Positions 43,673-52,039 of a stretch of DNA of 64,000 nucleotides are shown piece after piece. Position numbers and translations under genes: made by a program. Positions within the stretch are counted from its first letter, which is position 1; the number at the start of each line of letters is the position of its first letter. A model generated the notes under the pieces. The model did not search any database, was not told the DNA's origin, and saw only the letters and a list, made by a program, of their open reading frames with translations. The stretch comes from CAIXSC01 sp046349915 (GTDB taxonomy: Bacteria; Planctomycetota; Planctomycetia; Pirellulales; Pirellulaceae): NCBI GenBank assembly GCA_046349915.1, contig JAXMBL010000004.1, positions 930,001 to 994,000 on the forward strand. Reading direction: 5' to 3'.

Positions 43673-44297
43673 GCTTATGCGCTCCAGAATCACGTAATTT
43701 ATTCGAAAGTCGTAAATGCCTCCAGCGGAGCAGTTGTTTGCGCGAAGTAGCCTGCTCGCTACGTAGCCCGCTCGCTTCGCGAGCGGAACGGCCACGTGAC
43801 CCGCGAGCGCCCGGTGCATCAACGCGAATCGTCCCGAAGCGACGCCCGAGTCCTTGCTCGACCGTGTCTCTGCTTTTGAGACGTCTTGGGTAGTGCGGCT
43901 GATCGTCTCGCGAAGCGAGACGGCTACGTAGCCCGCTCGCTTCGCGAGCGGAACCGCCGCGTGGCCGGCGAGCGCCCGGTGCGTCAACGCCAATCGTCCC
44001 GAAGCGAATTCCGAGTCCTTGTTCGAACGTGTCTCTGCTTTTGAGGCGTATTGGGTAGTGCGGCTGATCGTCTCGCGAAGCGAGACGGCTACGTAGCCCG
44101 CTCGCTTCGCGAGCGGAACCGCCGCGTGGCCGGCGAGCGCCCGCTGCGATCACCGATAACCCTCACTCCCACAAGAGGGAGTTCCCGCCGAACGCCGAGG
44201 CGAGTAGAATGTAGATGTCATTGGAAAAGCACCCTCGCCTAGGGATTGAAGAATTCCTCGAGGGACATCCGATGAAAAAGTGTAGAGACCACACTTC
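43673..44297. repeat. REPIN-like family-2 block with 165-bp tandem unit
   Basis: About 600 bases without a gene between the MBL gene and tmRNA. CCGCTCGCTTCGCGAGCGG occurs at 43768, 43933 and 44098, exactly 165 bases apart; the CGTCTCGCGAAGCGAGACG partner precedes the second and third copies at about 43904 and 44069. The intervening sequence (GGCCGGCGAGCGCCC and GTCCCGAAGCGA) is also repeated with point differences. The last 150 bases, before tmRNA, hold its promoter region; TTGAAG at 44246 is the best -35 guess but no good -10 was found. Confidence 0.88.
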
Positions 44298-44653
44298 GGG
44301 GGCGAATTGGAATCGACCGGACAGACTGAAGTGCGGGTGGCGTGTCGTGGTTGGTCAGTTGGCCACGTTAAAAGCTGACCACACTGTAAGTGCCGAGGGT
44401 AACCTCGCTCTGGCTGCCTAACATAGTGTAGCCCTGACTGCGGGTCTTAGCTGGAGAGGCCCAAAAGTCAGTTGCCAAATCCAGATCGGTGCGACCCACG
44501 CCGGAAACGGTCGCGCCTAAAAAATGTTTCTAGCTAGTCGACGCGTAGCCTTGTCGAATGGGCGCCGCGGCGGCGAATTTAAATCATTCGGACACACACG
44601 TAGAAGCACGCATGGAAATGCCGCGGGACGCGGGTTCAATTCCCGCCGCCTCC
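44298..44653 (+). ncRNA. ssrA: Transfer-messenger RNA (tmRNA)
   Basis: The 5' end GGGGGCG (44298-44304) pairs with CGCCTCC (44646-44652) as the tRNA-like acceptor stem, with discriminator A at 44653; CCA is not encoded. GAATTGGAATCGACC is the conserved D-like region and GCGGGTTCAATTCCCGC (44630 to 44645) is the T arm. An internal tag frame starts at GCT 44374 and ends at TAA 44419-44421, encoding ADHTVSAEGNLALAA, which has the Leu-Ala-Leu-Ala-Ala ending recognised by ClpXP-type proteases. Length 356 nt is normal. It rescues stalled ribosomes together with SmpB. Confidence 0.95.
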
Positions 44654-44655
44654 AC

Positions 44656-44700
44656 TGACCCGGGTCAGTTTACCAAAACTGACTCGGGTCTTTTCGTTAT
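44656..44700 (+). terminator. Rho-independent terminator of tmRNA
   Basis: GACCCGGGTCAGTTT (44656-44670) pairs with AAACTGACTCGGGTC (44675-44689) through one G-T wobble, with a four-base loop, then TTTTCGTTATT. It begins two bases after the mature 3' end, so it ends the tmRNA transcript. Confidence 0.92.
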
Positions 44701-44739
44701 TGGCAACTCCCCAAACGACAAGGCGCGGTCGCGCACCCG

Positions 44740-45174
44740 CTATAGGGGGCTCCAGACTTTCTCGAAGCCGAAACCGGCGAAGTGCCTGTCGTTGGCCGTC
44801 GCAAAGTGAGTCACTCCGTGGTGACGCAGCGTGAAAGCGAGGCGAGCATCGATAATGGCCCGGAATCCGGCTGTTGTCGTCTCCGCCCACTGCCACAGCG
44901 GCTCGGCGACGGTGGGTTCATAATCGCCAAATTCCCACCTGGGGTTGCTGCGCAGTGCGGCACAGAACGCGGCAGCTTCCGAAGACGTCTTGGGAGTTCG
45001 AAATACCGCGGGATTCCGCAGTTGCATGTAGATCTCAACCAGCACCAGACCGCACAGCAGAAATCTCGTCTTGCCGGATGCGTGTTCAGTGAAAAAACGT
45101 TGGGCCTGTACGTGATGGGACGATTGCGGATTCGCCGCGTATAGAAACAAATTCGTGTCAGCAGACAAAATCAC
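44740..45174 (-). CDS. vapC: PIN-domain toxin (VapC family)
   Basis: 144 residues from a GTG at 45174. The PIN acidic residues are visible in SADTNLFLYA (Asp6), LVLVEIYMQL (Glu), FRAIIDARLAF (Asp) and HFATANDRHF (Asp), the standard four-residue Mg site of a ribonuclease. It follows an RHH-type antitoxin gene by three bases. The target RNA is not predictable. The gene is convergent with tmRNA across the terminator. Confidence 0.85.
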   Translation of the reverse strand: MILSADTNLFLYAANPQSSHHVQAQRFFTEHASGKTRFLLCGLVLVEIYMQLRNPAVFRTPKTSSEAAAFCAALRSNPRWEFGDYEPTVAEPLWQWAETTTAGFRAIIDARLAFTLRHHGVTHFATANDRHFAGFGFEKVWSPL

Positions 45175-45177
45175 GTT

Positions 45178-45423
45178 CTATGCTCGCTCCCTGATTGCTT
45201 CGACTTCGCAGTTCACTGTAGCCGGATCGCTGAGAAAATCGCCGCCACAATCGAGCAACGGAAACTGCCAGGTGTCCTTACCCTCGTTTCGAGAAGGAAA
45301 GCGATCTACGAAGTGCTCTGCCGCTTTCCGCATGACTTCCGACAGGGACCAGTCCTGCTGTTCTGCGATCTCCTTGAGCCGCCTATACAGTGGGTCTGGG
45401 AATTGGACTTGAGTGCGAATCAT
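45178..45423 (-). CDS. vapB: VapB-type ribbon-helix-helix antitoxin
   Basis: 81 residues. IRTQVQFPDPLYRRLKEIAEQQDWSLSEVMRKAAEHFVDR is a ribbon-helix-helix DNA-binding region: one beta strand followed by two helices. The C-terminal part (GKDTWQFPLLDCGGD) probably neutralises the toxin by binding its active site. It lies directly upstream of the PIN-domain gene on the same strand, the normal antitoxin-first order, and probably autoregulates the operon. Confidence 0.82.
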   Translation of the reverse strand: MIRTQVQFPDPLYRRLKEIAEQQDWSLSEVMRKAAEHFVDRFPSRNEGKDTWQFPLLDCGGDFLSDPATVNCEVEAIRERA

Positions 45424-45596
45424 GATGTCAAAATTACATCAACATCACATTGGCGTCAAGTGAACCATTGACTGTCGAAAACAGATCGGCAGACGAAACC
45501 CGAACTTAATCCTGCCTTTATGAGAGCTGTCTTGAAGAGAACTCGACAATTTCGCTGGGCGTGGTGTGGCGATAGCCGCGATAGATCGTTCCACGA

Positions 45597-46247
45597 TCAC
45601 AAATCGGTTCCATTGCCCATTTGCTTCTCGAAAGCCTGACGGACCAGACCGAGGACATAAGGGAGTTCTTGCAGCGATGAAAGCGAGACCTCTACATCGC
45701 CATTTCCCCAACGTTCGAGATTCGTGACGTCTTTGGCGATGCCCTTAGGGTCTGTGATTTCGGAGAAGTCGATGTTGAGCGAAAGCCGCAGGCGCTTGGC
45801 CTGCGGGACCACGTCAACAAAGTTCGTCTCGGCCTTGGCCTGCTCCCATTGGGCCACAGCCTCGTGCAGGTGTGGGTGGCGAGTCGCCATCAGGGCGGCT
45901 CGTGGTTCGGAGGTTGCCTCCTGGTCTGTGGTGGCCTCCAAGATCTCCAGCAAGAGATTGTGGGACCACGGTTGATCGAGGATCGCGGCGTCGCCCAAAC
46001 AACGTCTGCCAACTCTGGCGAATTGCGAACGCACCTCGTCGATGTGAACGCCGCGTCTGAGTAAGTACTCGGCGCACTTCGTCCATGTATAGGGCTGTCG
46101 ACGCCGAGTTTCGACACGAGGATGGTGCTAACCCATCGCTGTCTTTCCACTTGGCGCATCAGCGACATCAGTAGTCAGAGGGACCAAGGCGATAGAACGG
46201 CTACCGCTAAGGCACGTTCTTTGGCCGTGGGGTCAGAAGAACTGGCC
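45597..46247 (-). pseudogene. Chimeric pseudogene: remnant of the 52036-53523 gene joined to a DUF5655-like C-terminus
   Basis: Three pieces match the intact gene at 52-53.5 kb almost base for base: the N-terminal region (about 46100-46247), the YTWTKCAEYLLRRGVHIDE to CLGDAAIL region, and ILDQPWSHNLLLEIL to AVAQWEQA. Two deletions separate them; one removes 32-36 codons and its junction lies on CGAGGATCGC, present at both ends in the intact gene. An in-frame TGA replaces a Trp codon near 46185. After about 45834 homology stops and the frame continues into FSEITDPKGIAKDVTNLERWGNGDVEVSLSS, the C-terminus of DUF5655-type proteins. The 3' frame is open but a product is unlikely. Confidence 0.85.
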
Positions 46248-46249
46248 GG

Positions 46250-46483
46250 TCGACCTACCTTTCATTCGGATCATTCGCCCGAAAAACGAAGATTCGCCTC
46301 CTCGACGACATCGACATGGTGATTCTACTCAACGGGCGTGGAACCGAGAGTCGTCACTCCGGCAGCGGATACACCTATTGGTTGAAGATCACGGACAATT
46401 CTGCCCCTCTCGCCAGCTTTCACGACGGCCATCCCAACATGATTACTCGCTTCATCGGAACGCTTTCTGCTTTGTGGTCTTGA
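46250..46483 (+). pseudogene. Nucleotidyltransferase (pol-beta fold) fragment
   Basis: The frame STYLSFGSFARKTKIRLLDDIDMVILLNGRG (split here at the ATG, 46316) has the hG-S-x(n)-D-x-D pattern of pol-beta nucleotidyltransferases, resembling CD-NTase/SMODS-type enzymes (GSFARKT...LDDIDM). It ends at 46483 after ITRFIGTLSALWS, far short of a full enzyme, and starts exactly where the neighbouring pseudogene homology ends. An internal ATG could give a 55-residue product without the GS motif, so it is probably a remnant. It overlaps the 3' end of the phosphatase-like gene on the other strand. Confidence 0.62.
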
Positions 46484-47600
46484 ATTCTCGCCGATCCAGT
46501 ACCGTGTTTTTCAGGCTCTTGACCTCGACAGTCATCAGCCCGCCCCGCCTCAGCGTCAGCAGGATATAGCTGTCTTCACCGGCCAGGAACTTCGAATGCG
46601 GATCGGGATACTGATTCCCTTTCCCGCTCAGCGACGTGTTGTAGTAGGGGAACCCGTCCACCTCGGCCCGCTCCGCGTAGTATCCAAAGCCCGTGATGCA
46701 GCAGGCGCCTCGACGGAACAATTCGTGCCAATGTTCCTGGGCTTGGGTGCGGATGTTGGCATTCCGCTCGTTGTACAGCGTGACCACGAAGCCGGGCGGC
46801 TTCTCCATCAGCTTCTTGTACCAGTGGAACTGCTCGGAGCTTTCGTCGAACGCATGGCATGTCTGCCACGTCGTGCCGAAGTCCGAGATGTGGTTGAAGT
46901 CGAGGGCCACAAATCGCAAGTCGAACTCAGGCGCCTCGAAGTACCACTTCCATTCGTCGTCCGGAAGCTCGAAGAACCGCCGGAAGGCGGTGGCATCCAC
47001 ATCGTAAACCGGCTCGGCAGGCGGCTTGTCCCCACGAGGTCGAATCTCTCGGTCGTGGTTCCCCAAGACGGGCATGAAGGGCGTTGAACGGAACAACTCG
47101 GGGTAGGCGTCGATCAGGGCGGCGTAGGGTTTCACGCAGTCTTTCTGTCCCTCGCCGCAAGTCTGCCAAATGCTGGCGATGTTGTCGCCCGCCGTCAGCA
47201 GCAGATGCACGTCGTCCTTCACGATGACGGAAAGATCGGGCTTGCCCTGCCAGTCGGCAACCACGGCCACGCGCAGCACGTCGGTCGGATCCCCCTTGAA
47301 CGTGGCGTCGGCTGACCGCTGCTCGCCCGTTCGGACGGAGTAATGGTAAACGGCGTCCCGGTGCTTGAGCGGAATCTCGACATGATGCAGCGTCGTATTC
47401 TCGTTGATTCGCACTTCCTGTTCGTACTCCGTCGTCAGGCCGAAGCCGACGACTGAGTCGCCCGGTTCGTCGCTCATCCAGTTCACGACGATCTTGCTCG
47501 AGTCGTTCGTCTTGTGAGTCAACCAGATACGGGTGATCCCTCCCGCCGCCGCAAACGCCGGAAAGACCGCGAACAGAAAGAACGTCAGGGCAATTCTCAT
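46452..47600 (-). CDS. Purple-acid-phosphatase-like metallophosphoesterase, incomplete metal site
   Basis: 382 residues from the ATG at 47600 (GAGG seven bases upstream). A signal peptide (ALTFFLFAVFPAFAAAGG) precedes a fibronectin-like domain (IWLTHKTNDSSKIVVNWMSDEPG) and a phosphoesterase domain with VVADWQG, LLTAGDNIAS and MPVLGNHDRE. The later histidine motifs expected in purple acid phosphatases are not seen: VVTLYNERNANIRT and ITGFGYYAER stand where His-rich motifs (GHxH) should be. The protein may bind one metal only or be inactive. Exported, function uncertain. Confidence 0.72.
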   Translation of the reverse strand: MRIALTFFLFAVFPAFAAAGGITRIWLTHKTNDSSKIVVNWMSDEPGDSVVGFGLTTEYEQEVRINENTTLHHVEIPLKHRDAVYHYSVRTGEQRSADATFKGDPTDVLRVAVVADWQGKPDLSVIVKDDVHLLLTAGDNIASIWQTCGEGQKDCVKPYAALIDAYPELFRSTPFMPVLGNHDREIRPRGDKPPAEPVYDVDATAFRRFFELPDDEWKWYFEAPEFDLRFVALDFNHISDFGTTWQTCHAFDESSEQFHWYKKLMEKPPGFVVTLYNERNANIRTQAQEHWHELFRRGACCITGFGYYAERAEVDGFPYYNTSLSGKGNQYPDPHSKFLAGEDSYILLTLRRGGLMTVEVKSLKNTVLDRREFKTTKQKAFR

Positions 47601-47808
47601 CGGAAAACCTCGCAAATATTCCCTGCATTATGCCCCAAATGCTCGCTTGATCCCACTCGGCACTTAGGTGGGCAATCCAAGAATCGAGTCGCTCGAAGTC
47701 GGCGGCCTCCCGGCAAGGGGAAGCTGCTCGAATCCTCTCCGCCCTTGGTAGAATTCCTCACGCTCCTGGCATCGTTTTCACCGTCTCGCCATCAACCGCT
47801 CAGGACAA

Positions 47809-49728
47809 TCATTCTCGATCCGCATCGACTTCCTTACAGAATTCGATCACTGGTTTCCCGTTGATAATCAACAGCGTTTTGAGCGAACGCAGCAGGTCTG
47901 CGTCACGCCCGCGTTCGAAATCGCAACGCAGCCATTCCAAGGTCAGATTCTTGAGCGGCGACAAGTCGGTTATCGCCGTTTCCGATACATCGAGCGTCGT
48001 CAGCGGCATTCGACTAAGTGCGCTGATGTCGCTCACCTGCGACCGCTCGCAATAGAATGCGACCAGCTTCAAGCCTCGTAGCGGAGTGAGATCGGATACC
48101 GGCGTTTCGGCGATGTTCAACACAGTAATCGGGCAACTTCGGATCGGCGACAAGTCACTGACTCGAGTTGTATGCAGGTTCAAAATGTCCAGCGGCATTT
48201 GGGCAAGCGGCGTCAAATCCGATACCAGCGTGTAGCTGCAACTGAGAATCTTCAGCTTCATTCCTTCGAGCGGTGCAAGGCTCGCAACGGGGTTGTAATG
48301 GCAATGGAGTTCGCTCAACTGCATTCCGTTGAGTGGCGCTAGGTCGGCAAGCATCCCCTTGTTTTCGCCGCTTCCGGTGCACATCAGAGTCTTTAATCCC
48401 GGGAGCGCTCGCAGTGGCGAGATGTCAGTTACGTTGTCCGTCCGCAATTCCAACCCTACGACCACGCCAGCTTCGATCGCAGGGGTTACATCGCCGTTGA
48501 AGCCTTCGTTGAGTTCCTGGAGCTTAGCTGCAACAGCCTGGACTTGCTCTGGCGCCGGCAGCGTCCTGACTTGCTCAATCCAAGGATCTTCAGTGCTTAC
48601 GTCAGCCTGTATGGGGAATTGTTCAAACGCCGGTTCCCTTTTCGGCGACCAAAGTGCCAAGCCGACGACCGTCACGATAATGACCGATCCAACGAATCCC
48701 CATGTCCTCCATCGAGTTGCATTGCCCGCCATGTTGCGTCGCAAATCACTCGCCAACTCCGCTGCTGATGAATACCGTGCCGTTGGGGCACGCTCCAGGG
48801 CCTTGACGCAAATTCGGCGCAGCTCGGCTGACATATTCCCTGGCCCAACGGTCGCTCCACCGACGATCTCCCGGCGCAACACGTTCGGGTCGGTGGATGA
48901 ATATGGCAGTTTTCCCGTCAGCAACTCGTACAGGACGACGCCCAAACTGTAGATGTCGCTGCGAGCATCAACCTCCTTGCCTTCAAACTGCTCCGGCGAC
49001 ATGTATCGCAGCGTACCGATGGACGGAGCGAATTTGCCTGTCTTGTTCGCCGACTGTGCGATTCCGAAATCAGCAAGTAACGCTCGCTCGTGGTGGTCGA
49101 TCAGAATGTTCGCGGGCTTAATGTCCCGATGCACGATGCCGTTCGCATGGGCATACTCCAGGGCTTCAGCAATTTCAGCGGCCCACTGGGTTGCCTGACG
49201 CGGATCGAGCGACCTTTGAGCAAGATGGTCGCCCAGGTTGCCGCCTTCTACATACTCCGAAACGATGAAGCAGGTTCCATCTTCTCGGCCCACGTCATGC
49301 ACCGACACGATTCCAGGGTGTTTGAGTCGGGCCACACGGCGAGCCTCGGCCATGAACGCATCTGTTGAGTCCAAACGGCTGGACTTGGGGACCTTAACGG
49401 CGACCGAACGGTGAAGCTCCAAATCGTAGGCACGCCAAACCTGGGCGAAGCCTCCTTCGGCAATAAGTCCATCGAGACGGTAACGACCGACCAGTATGCG
49501 AGGTTCACGGTCTTCAAGTTCGAAGGCAATGGCATCAGTAGTAGGAGAGTCTACCGGCTTGTCGAGCCAAGAAGTGACCTTCAAAGCGTTGATGCGGCGT
49601 GCAAGTTGAGCCGCAAGATGCGGACACGCTTGGCAGAGTTCCAAGGCCGAAACATCCTGACCTTGCTCACGCAGTTCCTCCCACCGAAGCAAGAGGTCAG
49701 CCAGAATGTCGTCATCCTTGTCTGTCAC
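47809..49728 (-). CDS. Ser/Thr protein kinase with TM helix and leucine-rich repeats
   Basis: 639 residues. Kinase domain about 83-330: LIAEGGFAQV (88-97), Lys112, HRDIKPAN (Asp202), DFG (220-222), SPEQFEGKEVDARSDIYSLGVVLYELLTGKLPY. A transmembrane helix (WGFVGSVIIVTVVGLALW, about 343-360) is followed by an extracytoplasmic region with leucine-rich repeats (about 430-600; VSDLTPLRGLKL, ITDLSPLKNLTL and similar). It overlaps the upstream ECF sigma gene by 17 bases, so the pair is translationally coupled. It probably controls the sigma factor in response to a signal sensed by the repeats. Confidence 0.9.
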   Translation of the reverse strand: MTDKDDDILADLLLRWEELREQGQDVSALELCQACPHLAAQLARRINALKVTSWLDKPVDSPTTDAIAFELEDREPRILVGRYRLDGLIAEGGFAQVWRAYDLELHRSVAVKVPKSSRLDSTDAFMAEARRVARLKHPGIVSVHDVGREDGTCFIVSEYVEGGNLGDHLAQRSLDPRQATQWAAEIAEALEYAHANGIVHRDIKPANILIDHHERALLADFGIAQSANKTGKFAPSIGTLRYMSPEQFEGKEVDARSDIYSLGVVLYELLTGKLPYSSTDPNVLRREIVGGATVGPGNMSAELRRICVKALERAPTARYSSAAELASDLRRNMAGNATRWRTWGFVGSVIIVTVVGLALWSPKREPAFEQFPIQADVSTEDPWIEQVRTLPAPEQVQAVAAKLQELNEGFNGDVTPAIEAGVVVGLELRTDNVTDISPLRALPGLKTLMCTGSGENKGMLADLAPLNGMQLSELHCHYNPVASLAPLEGMKLKILSCSYTLVSDLTPLAQMPLDILNLHTTRVSDLSPIRSCPITVLNIAETPVSDLTPLRGLKLVAFYCERSQVSDISALSRMPLTTLDVSETAITDLSPLKNLTLEWLRCDFERGRDADLLRSLKTLLIINGKPVIEFCKEVDADRE

Positions 49729-50326
49729 TTTTCAAGGCCTCGTAAAGATTCACTTTGGCTGCTTGCCAACGCCGCTTCAAAGTGCGGAACGAGATGCCCA
49801 ACACCTTCGCCGCTTCTTCCTGGGTAAGCCCTTCGTAATAGACAAGGTTGACCACTTCTTGTTCGTCTTTTGACAGTCTTTCGACCTGAGCGTGGAACTC
49901 ACTCCATCCAGCGAGATCGTCCGGCTCCTCGGCGTTTTGGTGTAACGCGCCTCCCTTGTTGTCGGCAGGTTGTCCGTCCGTGTGGTGATTGGCCCCGCCA
50001 CCTTCCGGCCCGAAGTGATGCTTCGCCAGATCGAGTAACTCACGACGGACCTGGACCGCGGCCAAGTTGAAGAAGTGTCGCACGGACTCCACGGGAACCT
50101 CCGCCATCGCTCGGTGAAGCCGGACCATCGAATTCTGGAACACATCGTCCGTCTGTTCCCACCGACGCAGGTCGGGGTAGCCGTGGAACATCTTCCGAGT
50201 GAGCCGTAGCAGCCGGTCGCAGGCGTGATTGAGCAGAGCGTCATGCGCGGCAGCGTCCCCGTTTAACCCTTGGTCGATCAGGTTTTGCAGTTGGGTGTCG
50301 GTCCCGACTGCCGGCGGCTGCGGCAT
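49712..50326 (-). CDS. ECF-family sigma factor, kinase-associated
   Basis: 204 residues from the ATG at 50326 with CAGGAAA upstream. Sigma region 2 is seen in LLNHACDRLLRLTRKMFHGYPDLRRWEQTDDVFQNSMVRLHRAM, and region 4 in EEQEVVNLVYYEGLTQEEAAKVLGISFRTLKRRWQAAKVNLYEAL after the DEQEVV start. A His/Asp/Gly-rich insert (FGPEGGGANHHTDGQPADNKGG) lies between them. This is the planctomycete-type ECF sigma whose region 4 has a TLKRRWQ recognition helix. Together with the overlapping LRR kinase it forms the second such pair in the window. Confidence 0.9.
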   Translation of the reverse strand: MPQPPAVGTDTQLQNLIDQGLNGDAAAHDALLNHACDRLLRLTRKMFHGYPDLRRWEQTDDVFQNSMVRLHRAMAEVPVESVRHFFNLAAVQVRRELLDLAKHHFGPEGGGANHHTDGQPADNKGGALHQNAEEPDDLAGWSEFHAQVERLSKDEQEVVNLVYYEGLTQEEAAKVLGISFRTLKRRWQAAKVNLYEALKSDRQG

Positions 50327-50563
50327 GACGATTTCCTGGCGGCATGGCGAAAGCAACGAAATTCACCCATTTTACCGGAAAAAGCAGGCGCCGTCTCGCC
50401 TCAACAGGGCTTTGCGAGAGGAGAGCCAGGAATGGGCCAAGAAAATTCCTCTTCAGATTCTTGGCCCACTTCGGCCCTCGTTCTCGCAAGGCTGAGATGA
50501 GAGGGAGTATCCCGACTGCCTAGAGTCGCTGCATGAACCGACCCCTGACGACTGGAGAACGCG

Positions 50564-52039
50564 ATGACCGCGGAATGGCACTACTCGAAAAACGGTCAGC
50601 AATACGGGCCTGTTTCAGCATCTGACCTCAAGAATCTAGCGAAATCCGGCGAACTCCTACCGGCCGACCTGATTCGGAAGGATGGCATGGCCGAGTGGAG
50701 ACCAGCCAGCAACGTCAAAGGGCTCTTTTCAGCTAAGCCCGTGGCAACAGCCGAGAGTCCCAAGCCATCCCCTGTTTCTCCTCAAGTCGAATCGCCGCCA
50801 GCCGTACCTGAGACAGCTAAAAAGCAGACTCTTGTCGAGACGGCAAAAGGAGCTGCGCTGTATGCGGCAAAGCAAACAGAACGAACAAAGCTGATTAATT
50901 TGACGTTGCCCCAGTTGTATCAGGCACTCGGTCGGCATGCTATTTCGTCGCCAACCTATCGCACCGAGTTCGCTGAATTGTTCCAGCAACTCGATCAAGT
51001 GCAAGACGAGCTAATGGAGATCAGTAGCAGAAGTCCCGTGGAGGCGAAAAGTCTCGGCGACAAAGCCAAGGCGATGGCGGGACAAGCGATGAAGACGGCT
51101 CAGGCACAAAAGTTATCGCTCCAGCAGTCGTCGTTGCTCGCAACACTCGGCAAAGCAGTGTACGACAGGCATGAAGGCGCAAGTGGACCGGATGAACCCA
51201 AACCGCATGAACTCGTAAAGTCTATTGCCGACGTCGTGGCTCGACTTGCGATACTGGACGACGAACTCGACGGCTTGTCCGTCTTGAAAGATGGTTCTTG
51301 GATCACACCGAAGCGATTGGCAATTGGAGTGGGCGGCGGCGGATGCTTGGCTCTGCTGCTGTTCGTCCTGTTCGGACTTGGGGCGACGACATCGCTGCAT
51401 CCCGGAATGATTCCCCTCAAGGGACAGCCGGATCGCAACTACGAGGACAATACATTTCTGGTGAGAAGTGCAGACAAGACCGTTGAGAAAACGACTCGTC
51501 CAGGATTGATTCGAGTCGAGTTCAGTGAGCCGTTCATTCGCAGTAACAAGCTCGATGACGATGTACATGTCGTCAAAATCTACGGACAGAATCGCCAGGG
51601 CGACCTTGAGTGTTCGGGTGAATTCGGCACGGACATGCTCCCCATACGGCGTGTCGGACAAGATGTGGAAATGCTGCTGCAGATCTATCCGTCTCCGATA
51701 TGGGTGACATTCATCAAGGGTGGCGAAAGGCCAGGCGCCAAGTGGCAGAGTATCGAGGGAAGTTTGAAGCATGTATGCGAGTACGTCGCCGTGGAATCAA
51801 CCAACGGTGGAACGGCGGTGCTTGAGCAAACCGTTTTCAAGAGCAGTCCAAGTAATCCGATTCTTCGCAGAAGGTGGTATCTGCAGCAAGGTGGTGGTGT
51901 TCTGAGGCTCGACATCTTCGGGTCGGGAAGAGGGAATGCTGCGAAGTATTGGATTCCTCTTCGACAACTGATATGCGAAGAATCTAATGGCGACAGATCT
52001 CCACTCACTCTTGATGTCATCGATGGCGATGCGAACTAG
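50564..52039 (+). CDS. GYF_2-domain membrane protein
   Basis: 491 residues. The N-terminal about 60 residues (WHYSKNGQQYGPVSASDLKNLAKSGELLPADLIRKDGMAEWRPA) form a GYF_2 (DUF4339) domain, which binds proline-rich ligands in other proteins. A Pro/Lys/Val-rich linker and a helical region follow, then one transmembrane helix (CLALLLFVLFGLGATTSLHP, about 262-281) and an extracytoplasmic beta-rich domain. The stop overlaps the end of the convergent gene by four bases. Function unknown. Confidence 0.72.
   Translation: MTAEWHYSKNGQQYGPVSASDLKNLAKSGELLPADLIRKDGMAEWRPASNVKGLFSAKPVATAESPKPSPVSPQVESPPAVPETAKKQTLVETAKGAALYAAKQTERTKLINLTLPQLYQALGRHAISSPTYRTEFAELFQQLDQVQDELMEISSRSPVEAKSLGDKAKAMAGQAMKTAQAQKLSLQQSSLLATLGKAVYDRHEGASGPDEPKPHELVKSIADVVARLAILDDELDGLSVLKDGSWITPKRLAIGVGGGGCLALLLFVLFGLGATTSLHPGMIPLKGQPDRNYEDNTFLVRSADKTVEKTTRPGLIRVEFSEPFIRSNKLDDDVHVVKIYGQNRQGDLECSGEFGTDMLPIRRVGQDVEMLLQIYPSPIWVTFIKGGERPGAKWQSIEGSLKHVCEYVAVESTNGGTAVLEQTVFKSSPSNPILRRRWYLQQGGGVLRLDIFGSGRGNAAKYWIPLRQLICEESNGDRSPLTLDVIDGDAN

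Noticed and set aside
44657..44700. Hairpin after tmRNA as a separate regulatory RNA
   Set aside because: It starts two bases after the tmRNA end and has a T-run, so it is best read as the terminator.
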